From contig NZ_FNOV01000011.1 in the NCBI RefSeq assembly GCF_900107135.1, positions 1 through 64,000 on the forward strand: a DNA stretch of 64,000 bases. The letters run 5' to 3'. Source of the stretch: Hymenobacter psychrophilus (lineage in GTDB: Bacteria; Bacteroidota; Bacteroidia; Cytophagales; Hymenobacteraceae). The stretch's first letter is position 1; every line of letters starts with the position of its first letter. The translations under genes were made by a program, and so were the position numbers. Positions 8,737-17,195 of the stretch are shown here, piece by piece. The notes under the pieces were generated by a model that was given only the letters and a program-made list of their open reading frames with translations, made no database searches and was not told the DNA's origin.

Positions 8737-9417
8737 ATGGATACCGCACTCCTGATTGGGGCCACTGGCCTCGTGGGCGACTACCTGCTGCGGCAGCTGC
8801 TCGCCGACGAGCAGTTCCGCCACCTCAAAGTCTTCACTCGCCGGCCTACCGGCTACCAGAACCCGCGGCTGGAGGAGCATATAGTGGATTTCGACCAGCC
8901 GCGCACCTGGAACCACCTGCTGCAGGGCGACGTGCTGTTTTCGAGCCTGGGTACTACCCTGGCCCAGGCCGGCAGCCAGGAAGCGCAGTACCAGGTCGAT
9001 TACAGCTATCAGTACCAGGCCGCCCAGGCAGCGGCCGAAAACGGGGTGCCGGCCTACGTGCTGGTATCCTCAAGCGGGGCCGATGCCGATGCGCTGATGT
9101 TTTACAGCCGCATGAAGGGCGAGCTGGAGCGCGACGTCAAGCGGCTGCCCTTCCAGCGCATCCGCATCCTGCAGCCCGGCATCCTGGCGGGTCCGCGGGC
9201 CGAAAGCCGGCCGGCCGAAAAAATAGGCCTGTGGCTGGCCACGGCGGCCAGTGCCATGCCGCTGCTGCGCAGCTACCGCCCCATTCATGCCCGCACCGTG
9301 GCCCGCGCCATGCACCACGCCGCCCTCGACGAAACCCCCGGCGTGCAAACCGACAGCCTCGAACAGGTATTTACCCGGGCCGGGAAGACGGAACAAGTTC
9401 ACGGAAAGCAGATGTAA
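8737..9417 (+). CDS. NAD(P)-binding atypical short-chain reductase (HTATIP2-like)
   Basis: 226 residues. Begins with the nucleotide-binding GATGLVGDYLL loop (residues 8-18), followed by DVLFSSLGTT, a YQVDYSYQ segment, YVLVSSSGAD and YSRMKGELE holding a Y-x-x-x-K pair like the SDR catalytic pair, then RILQPGIL. This order matches the atypical SDR group around HTATIP2/YwnB. A second, related protein is encoded at 13486-14157. Substrate unknown. It follows the quinone reductase in the same direction, about 107 bases away. Confidence 0.85.
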   Translation: MDTALLIGATGLVGDYLLRQLLADEQFRHLKVFTRRPTGYQNPRLEEHIVDFDQPRTWNHLLQGDVLFSSLGTTLAQAGSQEAQYQVDYSYQYQAAQAAAENGVPAYVLVSSSGADADALMFYSRMKGELERDVKRLPFQRIRILQPGILAGPRAESRPAEKIGLWLATAASAMPLLRSYRPIHARTVARAMHHAALDETPGVQTDSLEQVFTRAGKTEQVHGKQM

Positions 9418-9469
9418 CGCTGGCTGCTTCGCCCGGCCGCTTGCCTGTATGCCTGCAAGTACTGCCTGC

Positions 9470-10666
9470 TTAGCGGGCCATAAAATCAGGCAGTACTTGC
9501 AGGGAAACCGGCTTGGGCACCGTGGCCGTGTGGCCGGTTGGCGTGAGCAGGCCGGTTTGGGCATCGACGCGAAACGTGACGAGGGAGTTGGAGCTCTGGT
9601 TGGCTACCACCAGCAGGCGGCCGTCGGGGCTAAGGGCGAAGTTGCGGGGCGTCTGGCCCTGGGTACTCACGGTTTGCAGCAGGATCAAGCGGCCGTCTTC
9701 GGCGGCCACGCTGAAAACGGCCAAGCTGTTGTGGCCGCGGTTGGAGCTGTATACAAACCGGCCGCTGGGGGCCACGTGAATGTCGGCGGCGGTATTGGGG
9801 ACCGAAAAACCGGCCGGTAGGGCCGAGAGTGTGTTTACTTCGTCGAACCGGCCGGCAGTTGTATCGTAGCGCAGGGCCGTAACGGTCGAGGTCAGTTCGT
9901 TGGCCAGGTAGGCCCAGCGGCCGTTGGGGTGGAAGGTGAGGTGGCGCGGCCCCGCGCCGGGCTGGGTTGTGAAGGCCGGTGCAGCCAATGGCTCCAGCTG
10001 GCCCCTGGCCGCATCGAGCCGGTAGCCCACCACCTGGTCAATGCCCAAATCGACGGCGAAAGCAAACCGGCCGGCCGGGTCGGGGATGATGCAGTGGGCG
10101 TGGGGCTTTTCCTGTCGCTCCCGGTTCGGGCCGGAACCTTGGTGCGCATTGGTGGTCGCGGCGGCCTTTAGCTGCCCGTCGGAAGCCAGGGGCAGCAGGG
10201 CCACGCTGCCACCCGAGTAGTTGGCTACCAGCACGGCCTGGTTGTCGGGGCTCAAACTCAGGTAGCAGGGGTCGGCCCCGCCCGAGGCCTGGCGGCCCTG
10301 GGGTGTCAGCTGGCCCGTTCGCTGGTCGATGGCATAGGCGCTGACGAAGCCGCTGGCCGCTCCCTCAAACTGGCCTACTTCGTTGGCGGCGTACAAGTAG
10401 CGGTGGCGGGCGTCGAGCGCGATAAATGACGGATTAGCTCCGGCCTTTTCGGCCCGCAACCGGGTTAGCGCCCCGTCGCTGCCGAGCCGGTAGAGGAAAA
10501 TACTTTCTGCCTCCGCTTCGGCGTAGGTGCCCACATACACCAGGTAATCGGGCCGGGCGCTGGCGGGCAGGTGGCCCGCCCCACAGCCCCCCAGCAGGGG
10601 CAGGCCGGCCAGGGCCAGGGCTACGAGTTGCAGAAAACGGCGGCGGGAGAAACCAGTGAGGCGCAT
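9470..10666 (-). CDS. Lactonase-family seven-bladed beta-propeller lipoprotein, Tat-type signal
   Basis: 398 residues. N-terminus has a twin-arginine motif (SRRRFLQL) followed by a lipobox (LLGGC, Cys near residue 28), so it should be exported folded and lipid-anchored. The rest is a 6-phosphogluconolactonase (YbhE)-like propeller: DYLVYVGTYAEAE start, repeated blades such as CYLSLSPDNQAVLVANY, PHAHCIIPDPAGRFAF and GPRHLTFHPNGRWAYLANE. The cytosolic relatives hydrolyse 6-phosphogluconolactone; an envelope location suggests another lactone or sugar substrate. A near-match promoter (TATCTTGG, 10698-10705, minus strand) lies about 30 bases upstream. Confidence 0.88.
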   Translation of the reverse strand: MRLTGFSRRRFLQLVALALAGLPLLGGCGAGHLPASARPDYLVYVGTYAEAEAESIFLYRLGSDGALTRLRAEKAGANPSFIALDARHRYLYAANEVGQFEGAASGFVSAYAIDQRTGQLTPQGRQASGGADPCYLSLSPDNQAVLVANYSGGSVALLPLASDGQLKAAATTNAHQGSGPNRERQEKPHAHCIIPDPAGRFAFAVDLGIDQVVGYRLDAARGQLEPLAAPAFTTQPGAGPRHLTFHPNGRWAYLANELTSTVTALRYDTTAGRFDEVNTLSALPAGFSVPNTAADIHVAPSGRFVYSSNRGHNSLAVFSVAAEDGRLILLQTVSTQGQTPRNFALSPDGRLLVVANQSSNSLVTFRVDAQTGLLTPTGHTATVPKPVSLQVLPDFMAR

Positions 10667-10782
10667 GGGGCAGGCGGGAAAAGGGGCGGAGTAGCGGCCA
10701 AGATAGAGCCCCGGCTCCGGGAATAGGCGGTGAGGGCAAAGTTGAGCTGGGTTTTAGGCGGCCCACCGGCGGCGGCCGGGGC

Positions 10783-10812
10783 TTGGCCGCTGCCCGGTAG
10801 CGCGTACCTTTG
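10783..10812 (+). promoter_or_regulatory. Promoter of ispG: TTG-N19-TACCTTTG
   Basis: TTG at 10783-10785, then exactly 19 bases, then a perfect TAnnTTTG at 10805-10812; this spacing fits the Bacteroidota housekeeping sigma factor. Leader of about 40 bases to the ATG at 10857. Confidence 0.75.
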
Positions 10813-10856
10813 CCCTGCCAGCGCAACTTTCATCCGCGGCCTCCGGTTTTCTTCCT

Positions 10857-12920
10857 ATGAACAAGACGTATTGCCCCAGCCTGACCGAGTATAAGCGCCG
10901 CTTGAGCCGCGAGGTGAAAATCGGCGACCTGCCGATGGGTGGCCTGAACCCGATTCGGGTGCAGAGCATGACCACCGTGGACACCATGGACACGCTCGGC
11001 TCGGTGGAGCAGACGCTGCGCATGGTAGAGGCCGGCTGCGAATACGTGCGCATCACGGCCCCGAGCACCAAGGAGGCCCAGAACCTGCTCGAAATCAGGA
11101 AGGAGTTGCGCAAGCGCGGCTGCAACGTGCCGCTGATTGCCGACATCCACTTCACGCCCAACGCCGCCGAGCTGGCCGCCCGCATCGTAGAAAAAGTGCG
11201 CGTAAACCCCGGCAACTACGCCGACAAGAAGAAGTTCGACCTCATCGAGTACACCGATGCCAGCTACGCGGCCGAGGTGGAGCGCATCCGGGAGCGGTTC
11301 CGGCCGCTGGTGCAAATCTGCAAGCAGTACGGCACGGCCATGCGCATCGGCACCAACCACGGCTCCCTCTCGGACCGCATTCTGAGTCGGTACGGCGATA
11401 CGCCGCTGGGCATGGTGGAGTCGGCGCTGGAGTTTCTGCGCCTCTGCGAGGAGGAGAATTACTACGACGTGGTGCTGAGCATGAAGGCCAGCAACACTCA
11501 GGTAATGGTGCAGGCCTACCGCCTGCTGGTGCAGAAGCTTGACGAGGAAGGTCTGCAGCCCTACCCGCTGCACCTAGGCGTAACCGAAGCCGGCGAGGCC
11601 GAAGACGGCCGCATCAAGAGCGCCGTGGGCATCGGTACGCTGCTCGAAGACGGCCTCGGCGACACCGTGCGCGTCTCGCTCACCGAAGCCCCCGAAGCCG
11701 AAGCCCCGGTGGCCCGCATGCTCATCAACCGCTACACGAACAGGGCGGCAGAAGCAGATCCAATTAAAGCTGTTAGCGCAGAGCTGTTAGCTGATAGCTT
11801 TCCGTCGAACAAAAAAGCGAACAGCGAACAGCTATCAGCTAACAGCTCAATAAACAGCCCCATCAACCCCTTCCAGTACCACCGCCGCGACACGCACGAG
11901 GTACTCAATTTTGGGGGGCTGAACGTGCCGCGGGTAGTGACCGACCTGTCGCGGCTGCCGCGGCTGGAGTACGCCGATTTGCGGGCCGCCGGACAGCTGT
12001 ACTCACCGTTTCTGGACAAGTTTCAGATGAGCGACCTGGGGGCCGACTACATCTACACCGGCGAGCGGCCGGCGCCTTTTATGCTGCCCAACGGTCTGCG
12101 CGAAATCGTGACCCACGGGGCCTGGCGGGCCGCCGGCCAGCGCGCCGACCATTACCCGTTGCTCACCATCGATTCGTACCTGCATGATGAGGCTAAGCTG
12201 CATCCGGAGCTCAATTTCCTGCTGATAGACTTGGCTAGTGTAGATGCCCAGCTACTGGCGCGGCTGCGGCCGGAGCGACGGGTAGTGCTGGTGCTGGATA
12301 CGGCCAACGCGCACGCCATGCCCGAAATGCGGCAGGCGTTTTTCGCCCTCATCAAAGCCGGCGTAACCTGTCCGGTGGTGGTGCGCCGGGTGTACTCCAT
12401 GGGCAACCCTGCCCAAACCCAGCTCGACGCCGCCACCGACGTGGGCGGCCTGCTCATCGACGGCCTCGGCGACGGTATCTCGCTCTGCACCGATGTGCTG
12501 CCCACCAGCGACCAGGAGGCCCTGCTGCGCGACATCGACGGCCTCAACCAGCTCAGCTTCGGCATTCTGCAGGCGGCCCGCACGCGGATGAGCAAAACCG
12601 AGTACATCAGCTGCCCCAGCTGCGGCCGCACCCTGTTCGATTTGCAGGAAACCACCGCCATGATCCGCAAGCGCACCGACCACCTGAAGGGCGTGAAAAT
12701 CGGCATTATGGGCTGCATCGTGAACGGCCCCGGCGAAATGGCCGACGCCGACTACGGCTACGTGGGCGTGGGCAAGGGCAAAATTGCCCTCTACCGCGGC
12801 CAGGAGGTCATCAAGAAATCGGTGCCCGAAGAACAGGCCGTGGACCAGCTCATCGACCTCATGCGCGAAGACGGCCGCTGGGTGGAAAAGGAGTTTCTGG
12901 GGGAGCCGGTGGTGGGGTAG
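10857..12920 (+). CDS. ispG: (E)-4-hydroxy-3-methylbut-2-enyl-diphosphate synthase, three-domain form
   Basis: 687 residues. Makes HMBDP from MEcPP in the MEP isoprenoid pathway using a [4Fe-4S] cluster. Domain order: TIM barrel (1-~300, VQSMTTVDTMDT, IADIHFTPNAA, RVNPGNYADKK), an extra central domain found in Bacteroidota, chlamydiae and plants, and the C-terminal cluster domain (SCPSCGRTLFD near residue 585, GIMGCIVNGPGEMADADYG near 618). Odd feature: residues ~304-331, in the linker after the barrel, are encoded by a palindromic element that also occurs in frame in alaS; its codon pattern differs from the rest of the gene. Confidence 0.97.
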   Translation: MNKTYCPSLTEYKRRLSREVKIGDLPMGGLNPIRVQSMTTVDTMDTLGSVEQTLRMVEAGCEYVRITAPSTKEAQNLLEIRKELRKRGCNVPLIADIHFTPNAAELAARIVEKVRVNPGNYADKKKFDLIEYTDASYAAEVERIRERFRPLVQICKQYGTAMRIGTNHGSLSDRILSRYGDTPLGMVESALEFLRLCEEENYYDVVLSMKASNTQVMVQAYRLLVQKLDEEGLQPYPLHLGVTEAGEAEDGRIKSAVGIGTLLEDGLGDTVRVSLTEAPEAEAPVARMLINRYTNRAAEADPIKAVSAELLADSFPSNKKANSEQLSANSSINSPINPFQYHRRDTHEVLNFGGLNVPRVVTDLSRLPRLEYADLRAAGQLYSPFLDKFQMSDLGADYIYTGERPAPFMLPNGLREIVTHGAWRAAGQRADHYPLLTIDSYLHDEAKLHPELNFLLIDLASVDAQLLARLRPERRVVLVLDTANAHAMPEMRQAFFALIKAGVTCPVVVRRVYSMGNPAQTQLDAATDVGGLLIDGLGDGISLCTDVLPTSDQEALLRDIDGLNQLSFGILQAARTRMSKTEYISCPSCGRTLFDLQETTAMIRKRTDHLKGVKIGIMGCIVNGPGEMADADYGYVGVGKGKIALYRGQEVIKKSVPEEQAVDQLIDLMREDGRWVEKEFLGEPVVG
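11768..11858 (+). repeat. In-frame palindromic element inside ispG
   Basis: Perfect 19-bp inverted repeat: GAGCTGTTAGCTGATAGCT at 11781-11799 and its complement at 11830-11848, around a 30-base centre; short outer arms GCTGTT/AACAGC at 11769-11774 and 11853-11858. The left 32 bases match the alaS copy (57601-57632) at 30 of 32 positions, and the right 29 match at 27 of 29. It is read in frame as ...AELLADSFPSNKKANSEQLS... without stops. Confidence 0.85.
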
Positions 12921-12964
12921 AATGCTGAACTGTAATTATCCCGATTTAGATTATCTTCCATCGT

Positions 12965-13183
12965 ATGGAAATCACTTTTGAAGTACCTGCTGAAAGGGTC
13001 GCCTTCATGCTGGAAATGCTGCGAAACCTGAAATTCGTCAGCAATCCGCGACCTATTGACCCCGCCGTGGTTGATACTACGGCCTATCTGAATGCTTCGC
13101 CCGCTAACGCCGAGCGTCTACGGCAGGCTTACGAGCAGTTTGATGCGGGCAAGCGCGTCGATTTTAGTCTTCCCGCCGAATGA
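12965..13183 (+). CDS. Antitoxin of a YoeB-type toxin-antitoxin pair
   Basis: 72 residues, acidic and helical (EITFEVPAERVAFMLEML, then DTTAYLNASPANAERLRQAYEQ). It precedes the YoeB-like toxin gene and overlaps it by four bases (ATGA), the standard arrangement for an antitoxin that binds and blocks its toxin. I see no clear Phd/YefM DNA-binding motif, so assignment rests mainly on context and size. Confidence 0.75.
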   Translation: MEITFEVPAERVAFMLEMLRNLKFVSNPRPIDPAVVDTTAYLNASPANAERLRQAYEQFDAGKRVDFSLPAE

Positions 13184-13446
13184 GGTACGCCCTGGCTTTC
13201 GTGCCGGTGGCGTGGGAAGATTATCAATATTGGCAGCAAACCGACAAAGCTATTTTGAGGCGGCTACACGCGCTGCTAAAGGAGTTGCAACGCACTCCGC
13301 TCACGGGTACTGGTAAACCGGAACTGCTGAAACATGAGCGGGCCGGTACTTGGTCGCGCCGTATTACGGATGAGCATCGGCTCGTGTACCGGATTGAAGG
13401 AGACGTAGTATGGCTGCTCCAATGCCGCTACCATTACGGGAGGTGA
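13180..13446 (+). CDS. Txe/YoeB family mRNA-cleaving toxin
   Basis: 88 residues, typical for YoeB (84). Matches the family along its length: AFVPVAWEDYQYWQQTDK, LLKELQRTPLTGTGKPELLKHERAGTWSRRITDEHRLVYRI and the final CRYHYGR. It keeps the residues expected for ribosome-dependent RNase activity: Glu in KPELLK, Arg in WSRRI, and the terminal His-Tyr. The start codon overlaps the antitoxin stop, so the two are translationally coupled. Confidence 0.92.
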   Translation: MRYALAFVPVAWEDYQYWQQTDKAILRRLHALLKELQRTPLTGTGKPELLKHERAGTWSRRITDEHRLVYRIEGDVVWLLQCRYHYGR

Positions 13447-13485
13447 AAATCAACGCTGAAACATTCGCCCAACTCATCCGTCCTC

Positions 13486-14157
13486 ATGCCCATGAAACTA
13501 CGTGTAATCGTGACCGGGGCGACCGGGATGGTGGGGGAAGGGGTCCTGCTGGAATGCCTCAACAACCCCGATGTGGAGCAGGTGCTCAGCATCAGCCGGC
13601 GGCCCAGCGGGCACCAGCACCCGAAGCTGCGGGAGCTGCTGCACGAGGATTTCCAGAATCTGGCGCCCATTGCCGACCAACTGACGGGCTACAACGCCTG
13701 CTTCTTCTGCCTCGGCGTGTCGGCGGTGGGGCTGAAGGAGCCGGAGTACCGCCACCTCACCTACGACCTCACCCTGCACTTCGCCCGCACCCTGCTGCAG
13801 CGCAACGGCCCTGACCTCACGTTTTGCTACGTGTCGGGCGCGGGTACCGATTCCTCGGAGCAGGGCCGCCAGATGTGGGCGCGGGTGAAGGGCGAAACCG
13901 AAAATGCCCTGCGGCAGCTGGGTTTCCGGGCGGCCTTCCTGTTCCGGCCTGGCTTCCTGCAAGCCACGCCCGGCCAGCAGCACGTGCTGTCGTACTACAA
14001 GTACTTCGGCTGGCTGTACCCGGTAGTGCGGGGGCTGGCGCCTAAATACGCTTCCACGCTGGTGGAGCTGGGCCGGGCCATGCTCCACGTCAGCCAAAGC
14101 GGTTACCCGAAATCAGTGCTCGAGGTGCCGGATATCGTGGCGGCGGCAAAGGAATAA
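13486..14157 (+). CDS. NAD-dependent epimerase/dehydratase-like (atypical SDR) protein
   Basis: 223 residues. Rossmann loop TGATGMVGEGVLLECL near residues 9-24, then NACFFCLGVSA, CYVSGAGTDSSEQGRQMWARVKGETE and FRPGFLQA. Related to the HTATIP2-like protein at 8737-9417. A second in-frame ATG two codons later (13492) is equally possible as start. No membrane segments apart from a hydrophobic YYKYFGWLYPVV patch. Substrate unknown. Confidence 0.85.
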   Translation: MPMKLRVIVTGATGMVGEGVLLECLNNPDVEQVLSISRRPSGHQHPKLRELLHEDFQNLAPIADQLTGYNACFFCLGVSAVGLKEPEYRHLTYDLTLHFARTLLQRNGPDLTFCYVSGAGTDSSEQGRQMWARVKGETENALRQLGFRAAFLFRPGFLQATPGQQHVLSYYKYFGWLYPVVRGLAPKYASTLVELGRAMLHVSQSGYPKSVLEVPDIVAAAKE

Positions 14158-14166
14158 TAGCCAGAA

Positions 14167-14283
14167 CGGTGTAGAGACGCGTATTCGCGTCTCGTCGTTG
14201 CTGACATTGTTTAACAGGTGATGTGCTGGCTGTTGGGGTGCCAACCGTTCAACGACGAGACGCGAATACGCGTCTCTACACCG
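14167..14283. repeat. Long palindrome, perfect 34-bp arms
   Basis: Arms at 14167-14200 and 14250-14283 are exact complements (CGGTGTAGAGACGCGTATTC...), separated by 49 bases, between two convergent genes. The inner edge GTCGTTGCTGAC also occurs in the palindrome at 43473-43565, so the two are related. Confidence 0.95.
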
Positions 14284-14309
14284 TGCGGGCGTTAGCATGC
14301 AGAATCGCA

Positions 14310-14765
14310 TTACTTACACTTCTCCTTGCGGCGCGTGTCGATAACGTGGGCGATGCGCCAGCCGTCGGCCAGCTTTACCAGCTGAAACGAGTTGTAGCCG
14401 CAGTGGCTGAAGGTGCTGCCCAGGTAGAACTCGTAGGGCGTCCAGACGCTGGCCAGGTTGGCGTCGATGAGTACTTTTTCAAATGTGATGCGCTCGTCCC
14501 AGACTTCGGGGTGGGGCGTGCCCACGGCCCGCAGCAAGGCTGCTGGGCTTTCGGGGTGGACCGCGGCCGGGCCGGTGGTGATGGTATGAAACACCGCTCC
14601 CGGGGCCAGCGTGGCGCGCACGGCGGCGCTGTCGCCGCGGCGCATGCCCTCAAAGAACTGGCGAACGGTTTGCTGCACGGCCTCCGTTTCGGCGTTTGGC
14701 TGGGTTTGGGCGAAGGCGGCCGGCGCGCTCAGCAGCAGCAACGGCAACAGCAGCAGGGGGTTCAT
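14310..14765 (-). CDS. Exported NTF2/SnoaL-like protein
   Basis: 151 residues. Cleavable signal peptide (NPLLLLPLLLLSAPAAFAQ, cleavage after residue ~20), then an NTF2-like fold: VQQTVRQFFEGMRRGDSAAVRATLAPGAVF, WTPYEFYLGSTFSHCGYNSFQLV and DGWRIAHVIDTRR. This matches the secreted nuclear-transport-factor-2/lumazine-binding-like family common in Bacteroidota; no enzyme activity can be assigned. Divergent from the acyl-CoA synthetase gene; a near-match promoter (TAATTTTA, 14814-14821 on the minus strand) lies in the shared region. Confidence 0.85.
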   Translation of the reverse strand: MNPLLLLPLLLLSAPAAFAQTQPNAETEAVQQTVRQFFEGMRRGDSAAVRATLAPGAVFHTITTGPAAVHPESPAALLRAVGTPHPEVWDERITFEKVLIDANLASVWTPYEFYLGSTFSHCGYNSFQLVKLADGWRIAHVIDTRRKEKCK

Positions 14766-14854
14766 AGGCGGAGCAACGGCGCGGATAAGTGTCTCTGAAG
14801 CGAATGTAGTCTGATAAAATTAGGGCCTGGCACCGTTGCCACCGCGAAGCCGGC

Positions 14855-14862
14855 TATTTTTG
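14855..14862 (+). promoter_or_regulatory. -7 promoter element TATTTTTG for the acyl-CoA synthetase gene
   Basis: Perfect TAnnTTTG, 43 bases before the ATG at 14906; a TTG lies 16 bases upstream (14836-14838), shorter than the usual spacing. Confidence 0.6.
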
Positions 14863-14905
14863 ACTGACTGTTGCGGTTCCGGCCGCTTACTCCGCCCTGT
14901 TTTCT

Positions 14906-16678
14906 ATGACGTTTTCCCGCACCTTCGATTTGCTGGCCCACTTGGCCGAAACCACCCCGCAGGCCGACTGCCTGGTAGAAAAGCGCGACGGCCGCTGGCA
15001 GCCCCGCAGCGCCCAACAGGTGCAGCAAAGCAGCGACCAGCTCAGCCTGGGCCTGCGGGCGCTGGGCGTGGGGGCCGGCGACAAAGTGGCCATCATCTGC
15101 GCCAACCGGCCCGAGTGGGTGGTGGCCGATATGGCTATTGCCCAGCTTGGGGCCGTGAGCGTGCCCATGTACCCCACCATCACCGTCGACGATTACCGCC
15201 ACATTTTCCAGGATGCCGGCGTACGGGTGGTGCTGGTAGAGGGCAGCCCGCTGCTGGACAAAGTGCGGCAGGCCGTGGCTGGGCTCGAAGCCGGCCCCGA
15301 GCATATCTTCACCTTCGAGCCCACGCCCGGCGTGCCCTCGCTGGCCGACCTGCTAAGCCAGGGCGCCGCCGCCGACCCGGCCGAGCTGATGCCGCTGAAG
15401 GCCGCCGTGCAGCCCGACGATTTGCTCACGCTCATCTACACCTCGGGTACCACCGGCCGGCCCAAGGGCGTCATGCTCAGCCACCGCAACATCCTCTTCA
15501 ACTGCGAGAACCTGCTGAGCTACCTGCCGCTGGCGCCGGGCTCGAAAACGCTCAGCTTTCTGCCTTTGAGCCACATTTTCGAGCGCACGGCCACGTTTCT
15601 GTACCTGCAGCTGGGCTTCAGCATCTACTACGCCGAGAGCGTGGAGCGCATTGCCGACAACCTGCGCGAGGTGCAGCCCCACGCCTTTACCACCGTGCCG
15701 CGCCTGCTCGAAAAGATATTCGACAAGATTGTGGCTACCGGCCAGCAGCTGACGGGCACTAAACGAAAGCTCTTCGACTGGGCCCTGGCGCTGGGCCTGC
15801 GCTACGACACCCAGCAAGACCAGGGCTGGTGGTACAACGCCCAGCTGGCGCTGGCCAACAAGCTCGTCTTCAGCAAGTGGCGGGCCGCCCTGGGAGGCGA
15901 GGTGCGCTTTATTATCTGCGGCGGCGCGGCGCTGCAGCCGCGGCTGGCGCGGGTGTTCTGGGCGGCCGGCATCCGGGTGATGGAAGGCTACGGTATGACC
16001 GAAACCTCGCCCGTAATTGCCGCCAGCCGCCCCGAGCCCGAGGGCAACCTGATTGGGGCCGTGGGCCCGGTGCTGCCGAATGTGGAGGTGAAAATTGCCG
16101 CCGACGGCGAAATCCTGACCCGCTCGCCCTCCGTGATGCGCGGCTACTACAACCGGCCCGACCTCACGGCCGAGGTGCTCGACGCCGACGGCTGGCTGCA
16201 CACCGGCGACATCGGCGAGCTGGTGCAGGGCAGGTTTTTGAAAATCACTGACCGCAAGAAGGAGATGTTCAAGAACGCCAACGGCAAGTACGTGGCCCCC
16301 CAGCCCCTGGAATCCAGGCTGTCGGAGTCGGCGCTGGTAGAACAGGTGATGGTGGTGGGCGAGGGCGAGAAGTTTACGGCCGCGCTGCTGGTGCCGGCCT
16401 TCGCCGAGTTGCGCACCTGGGCCGCCGGCCAGCAGGGCCTGCTCGCCGGGATGTCGGATGAGGCGTTGGTGGCCCATGCGCAGGTGCAGCAGCGCTACGA
16501 GCAGCTGTTGGAAGAAGCCAATGCCACGTTTGCCCAGTGGGAGCAGATCAGGAAAGTGGCGCTGCTGGCCACGCCCTGGAGCGTGGAATCGGGCGAGCTG
16601 ACGCCCACGCTCAAGTTGAAGCGCAAGATTATCCGCCAGAATAATCTGCTACGCCTCGAACAGCTTTACCGCGGCTAG
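14906..16678 (+). CDS. Long-chain fatty acid--CoA ligase (AMP-forming)
   Basis: 590 residues, standard for bacterial long-chain acyl-CoA synthetases. Activates fatty acids to acyl-AMP then acyl-CoA at the inner membrane. Shows the AMP-binding signature LIYTSGTTGRPKGVMLSH (from residue ~175), FLPLSHIFERT, GYGMTETSP (~360), GWLHTGDIG and the C-terminal KITDRKKEMFKNANGKYVAPQ segment with the catalytic lysine region, as in FadD15/ACSBG-like enzymes. Monocistronic from its own promoter. Confidence 0.93.
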   Translation: MTFSRTFDLLAHLAETTPQADCLVEKRDGRWQPRSAQQVQQSSDQLSLGLRALGVGAGDKVAIICANRPEWVVADMAIAQLGAVSVPMYPTITVDDYRHIFQDAGVRVVLVEGSPLLDKVRQAVAGLEAGPEHIFTFEPTPGVPSLADLLSQGAAADPAELMPLKAAVQPDDLLTLIYTSGTTGRPKGVMLSHRNILFNCENLLSYLPLAPGSKTLSFLPLSHIFERTATFLYLQLGFSIYYAESVERIADNLREVQPHAFTTVPRLLEKIFDKIVATGQQLTGTKRKLFDWALALGLRYDTQQDQGWWYNAQLALANKLVFSKWRAALGGEVRFIICGGAALQPRLARVFWAAGIRVMEGYGMTETSPVIAASRPEPEGNLIGAVGPVLPNVEVKIAADGEILTRSPSVMRGYYNRPDLTAEVLDADGWLHTGDIGELVQGRFLKITDRKKEMFKNANGKYVAPQPLESRLSESALVEQVMVVGEGEKFTAALLVPAFAELRTWAAGQQGLLAGMSDEALVAHAQVQQRYEQLLEEANATFAQWEQIRKVALLATPWSVESGELTPTLKLKRKIIRQNNLLRLEQLYRG

Positions 16679-16767
16679 GGCCGCTATTCCAGTCATTTAG
16701 GAGCCAGCCGGCAAATCTTTTTCCGGCGGCCGATGTTATATTTCCGAACCCGCAACTTCTTCTTCTC

Positions 16768-16941
16768 ATGCGCAAAAATCTGTTCGACCTCGGCCCCGCT
16801 CTTGGTTATTTCTTCCGCAAGAATGACCCCAGCCGGCCCTCCAATTTCAACCTCCGGACCATGCACTTCATCAATAAGCTGAGCATTTCGATGTTTCTGG
16901 TGGCTTTGGTGGTGTTGCTCTACCGCTGGTTTATCCGGTAA
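16768..16941 (+). CDS. Short single-membrane-segment protein (DUF6728-like)
   Basis: 57 residues: basic N-terminus with GYFFRKNDPSRPSNFNLR, a short amphipathic linker and one hydrophobic helix (ISMFLVALVVLLYRWFI) at the C-terminus. It resembles short conserved Bacteroidota proteins annotated as DUF6728; that name is from memory of the pattern and not verified. Host-like composition and a near-match promoter (TATATTTC, 16737-16744) about 24 bases upstream support a real gene. Role unknown. Confidence 0.7.
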   Translation: MRKNLFDLGPALGYFFRKNDPSRPSNFNLRTMHFINKLSISMFLVALVVLLYRWFIR

Positions 16942-16980
16942 AAACTTTAGCTACTGGCTGCTGGTGCCGGGTTGCCCAAA

Positions 16981-17134
16981 GCCCCGGTGGGGCGGCCCAT
17001 CGGTAGCAAGGCTAGCTGACCCAGGCCCCGGCGGGGCGCCACCAATCGGTGAACCGGTGGTGTCGCCCCGCCGGGGCTTTACATTGTTCCGCTCTTCGCA
17101 CATGGGGGCTACCGATATGCCGCCCCGCCGGGGC
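16981..17134. repeat. Nested GC-rich palindromes
   Basis: Outer arms 16981-17007 and 17108-17134 pair over 27 bases with three mismatches; a second imperfect palindrome built on CCCCGGCGGGGCG lies inside (about 17023-17083). No gene is visible between 16942 and 17195. Confidence 0.85.
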
Positions 17135-17195
17135 CTCAGAATATCCAGCAGCACAAGCTCTGACCACTGGCAACTGAAACCAAGCCACTGATACT

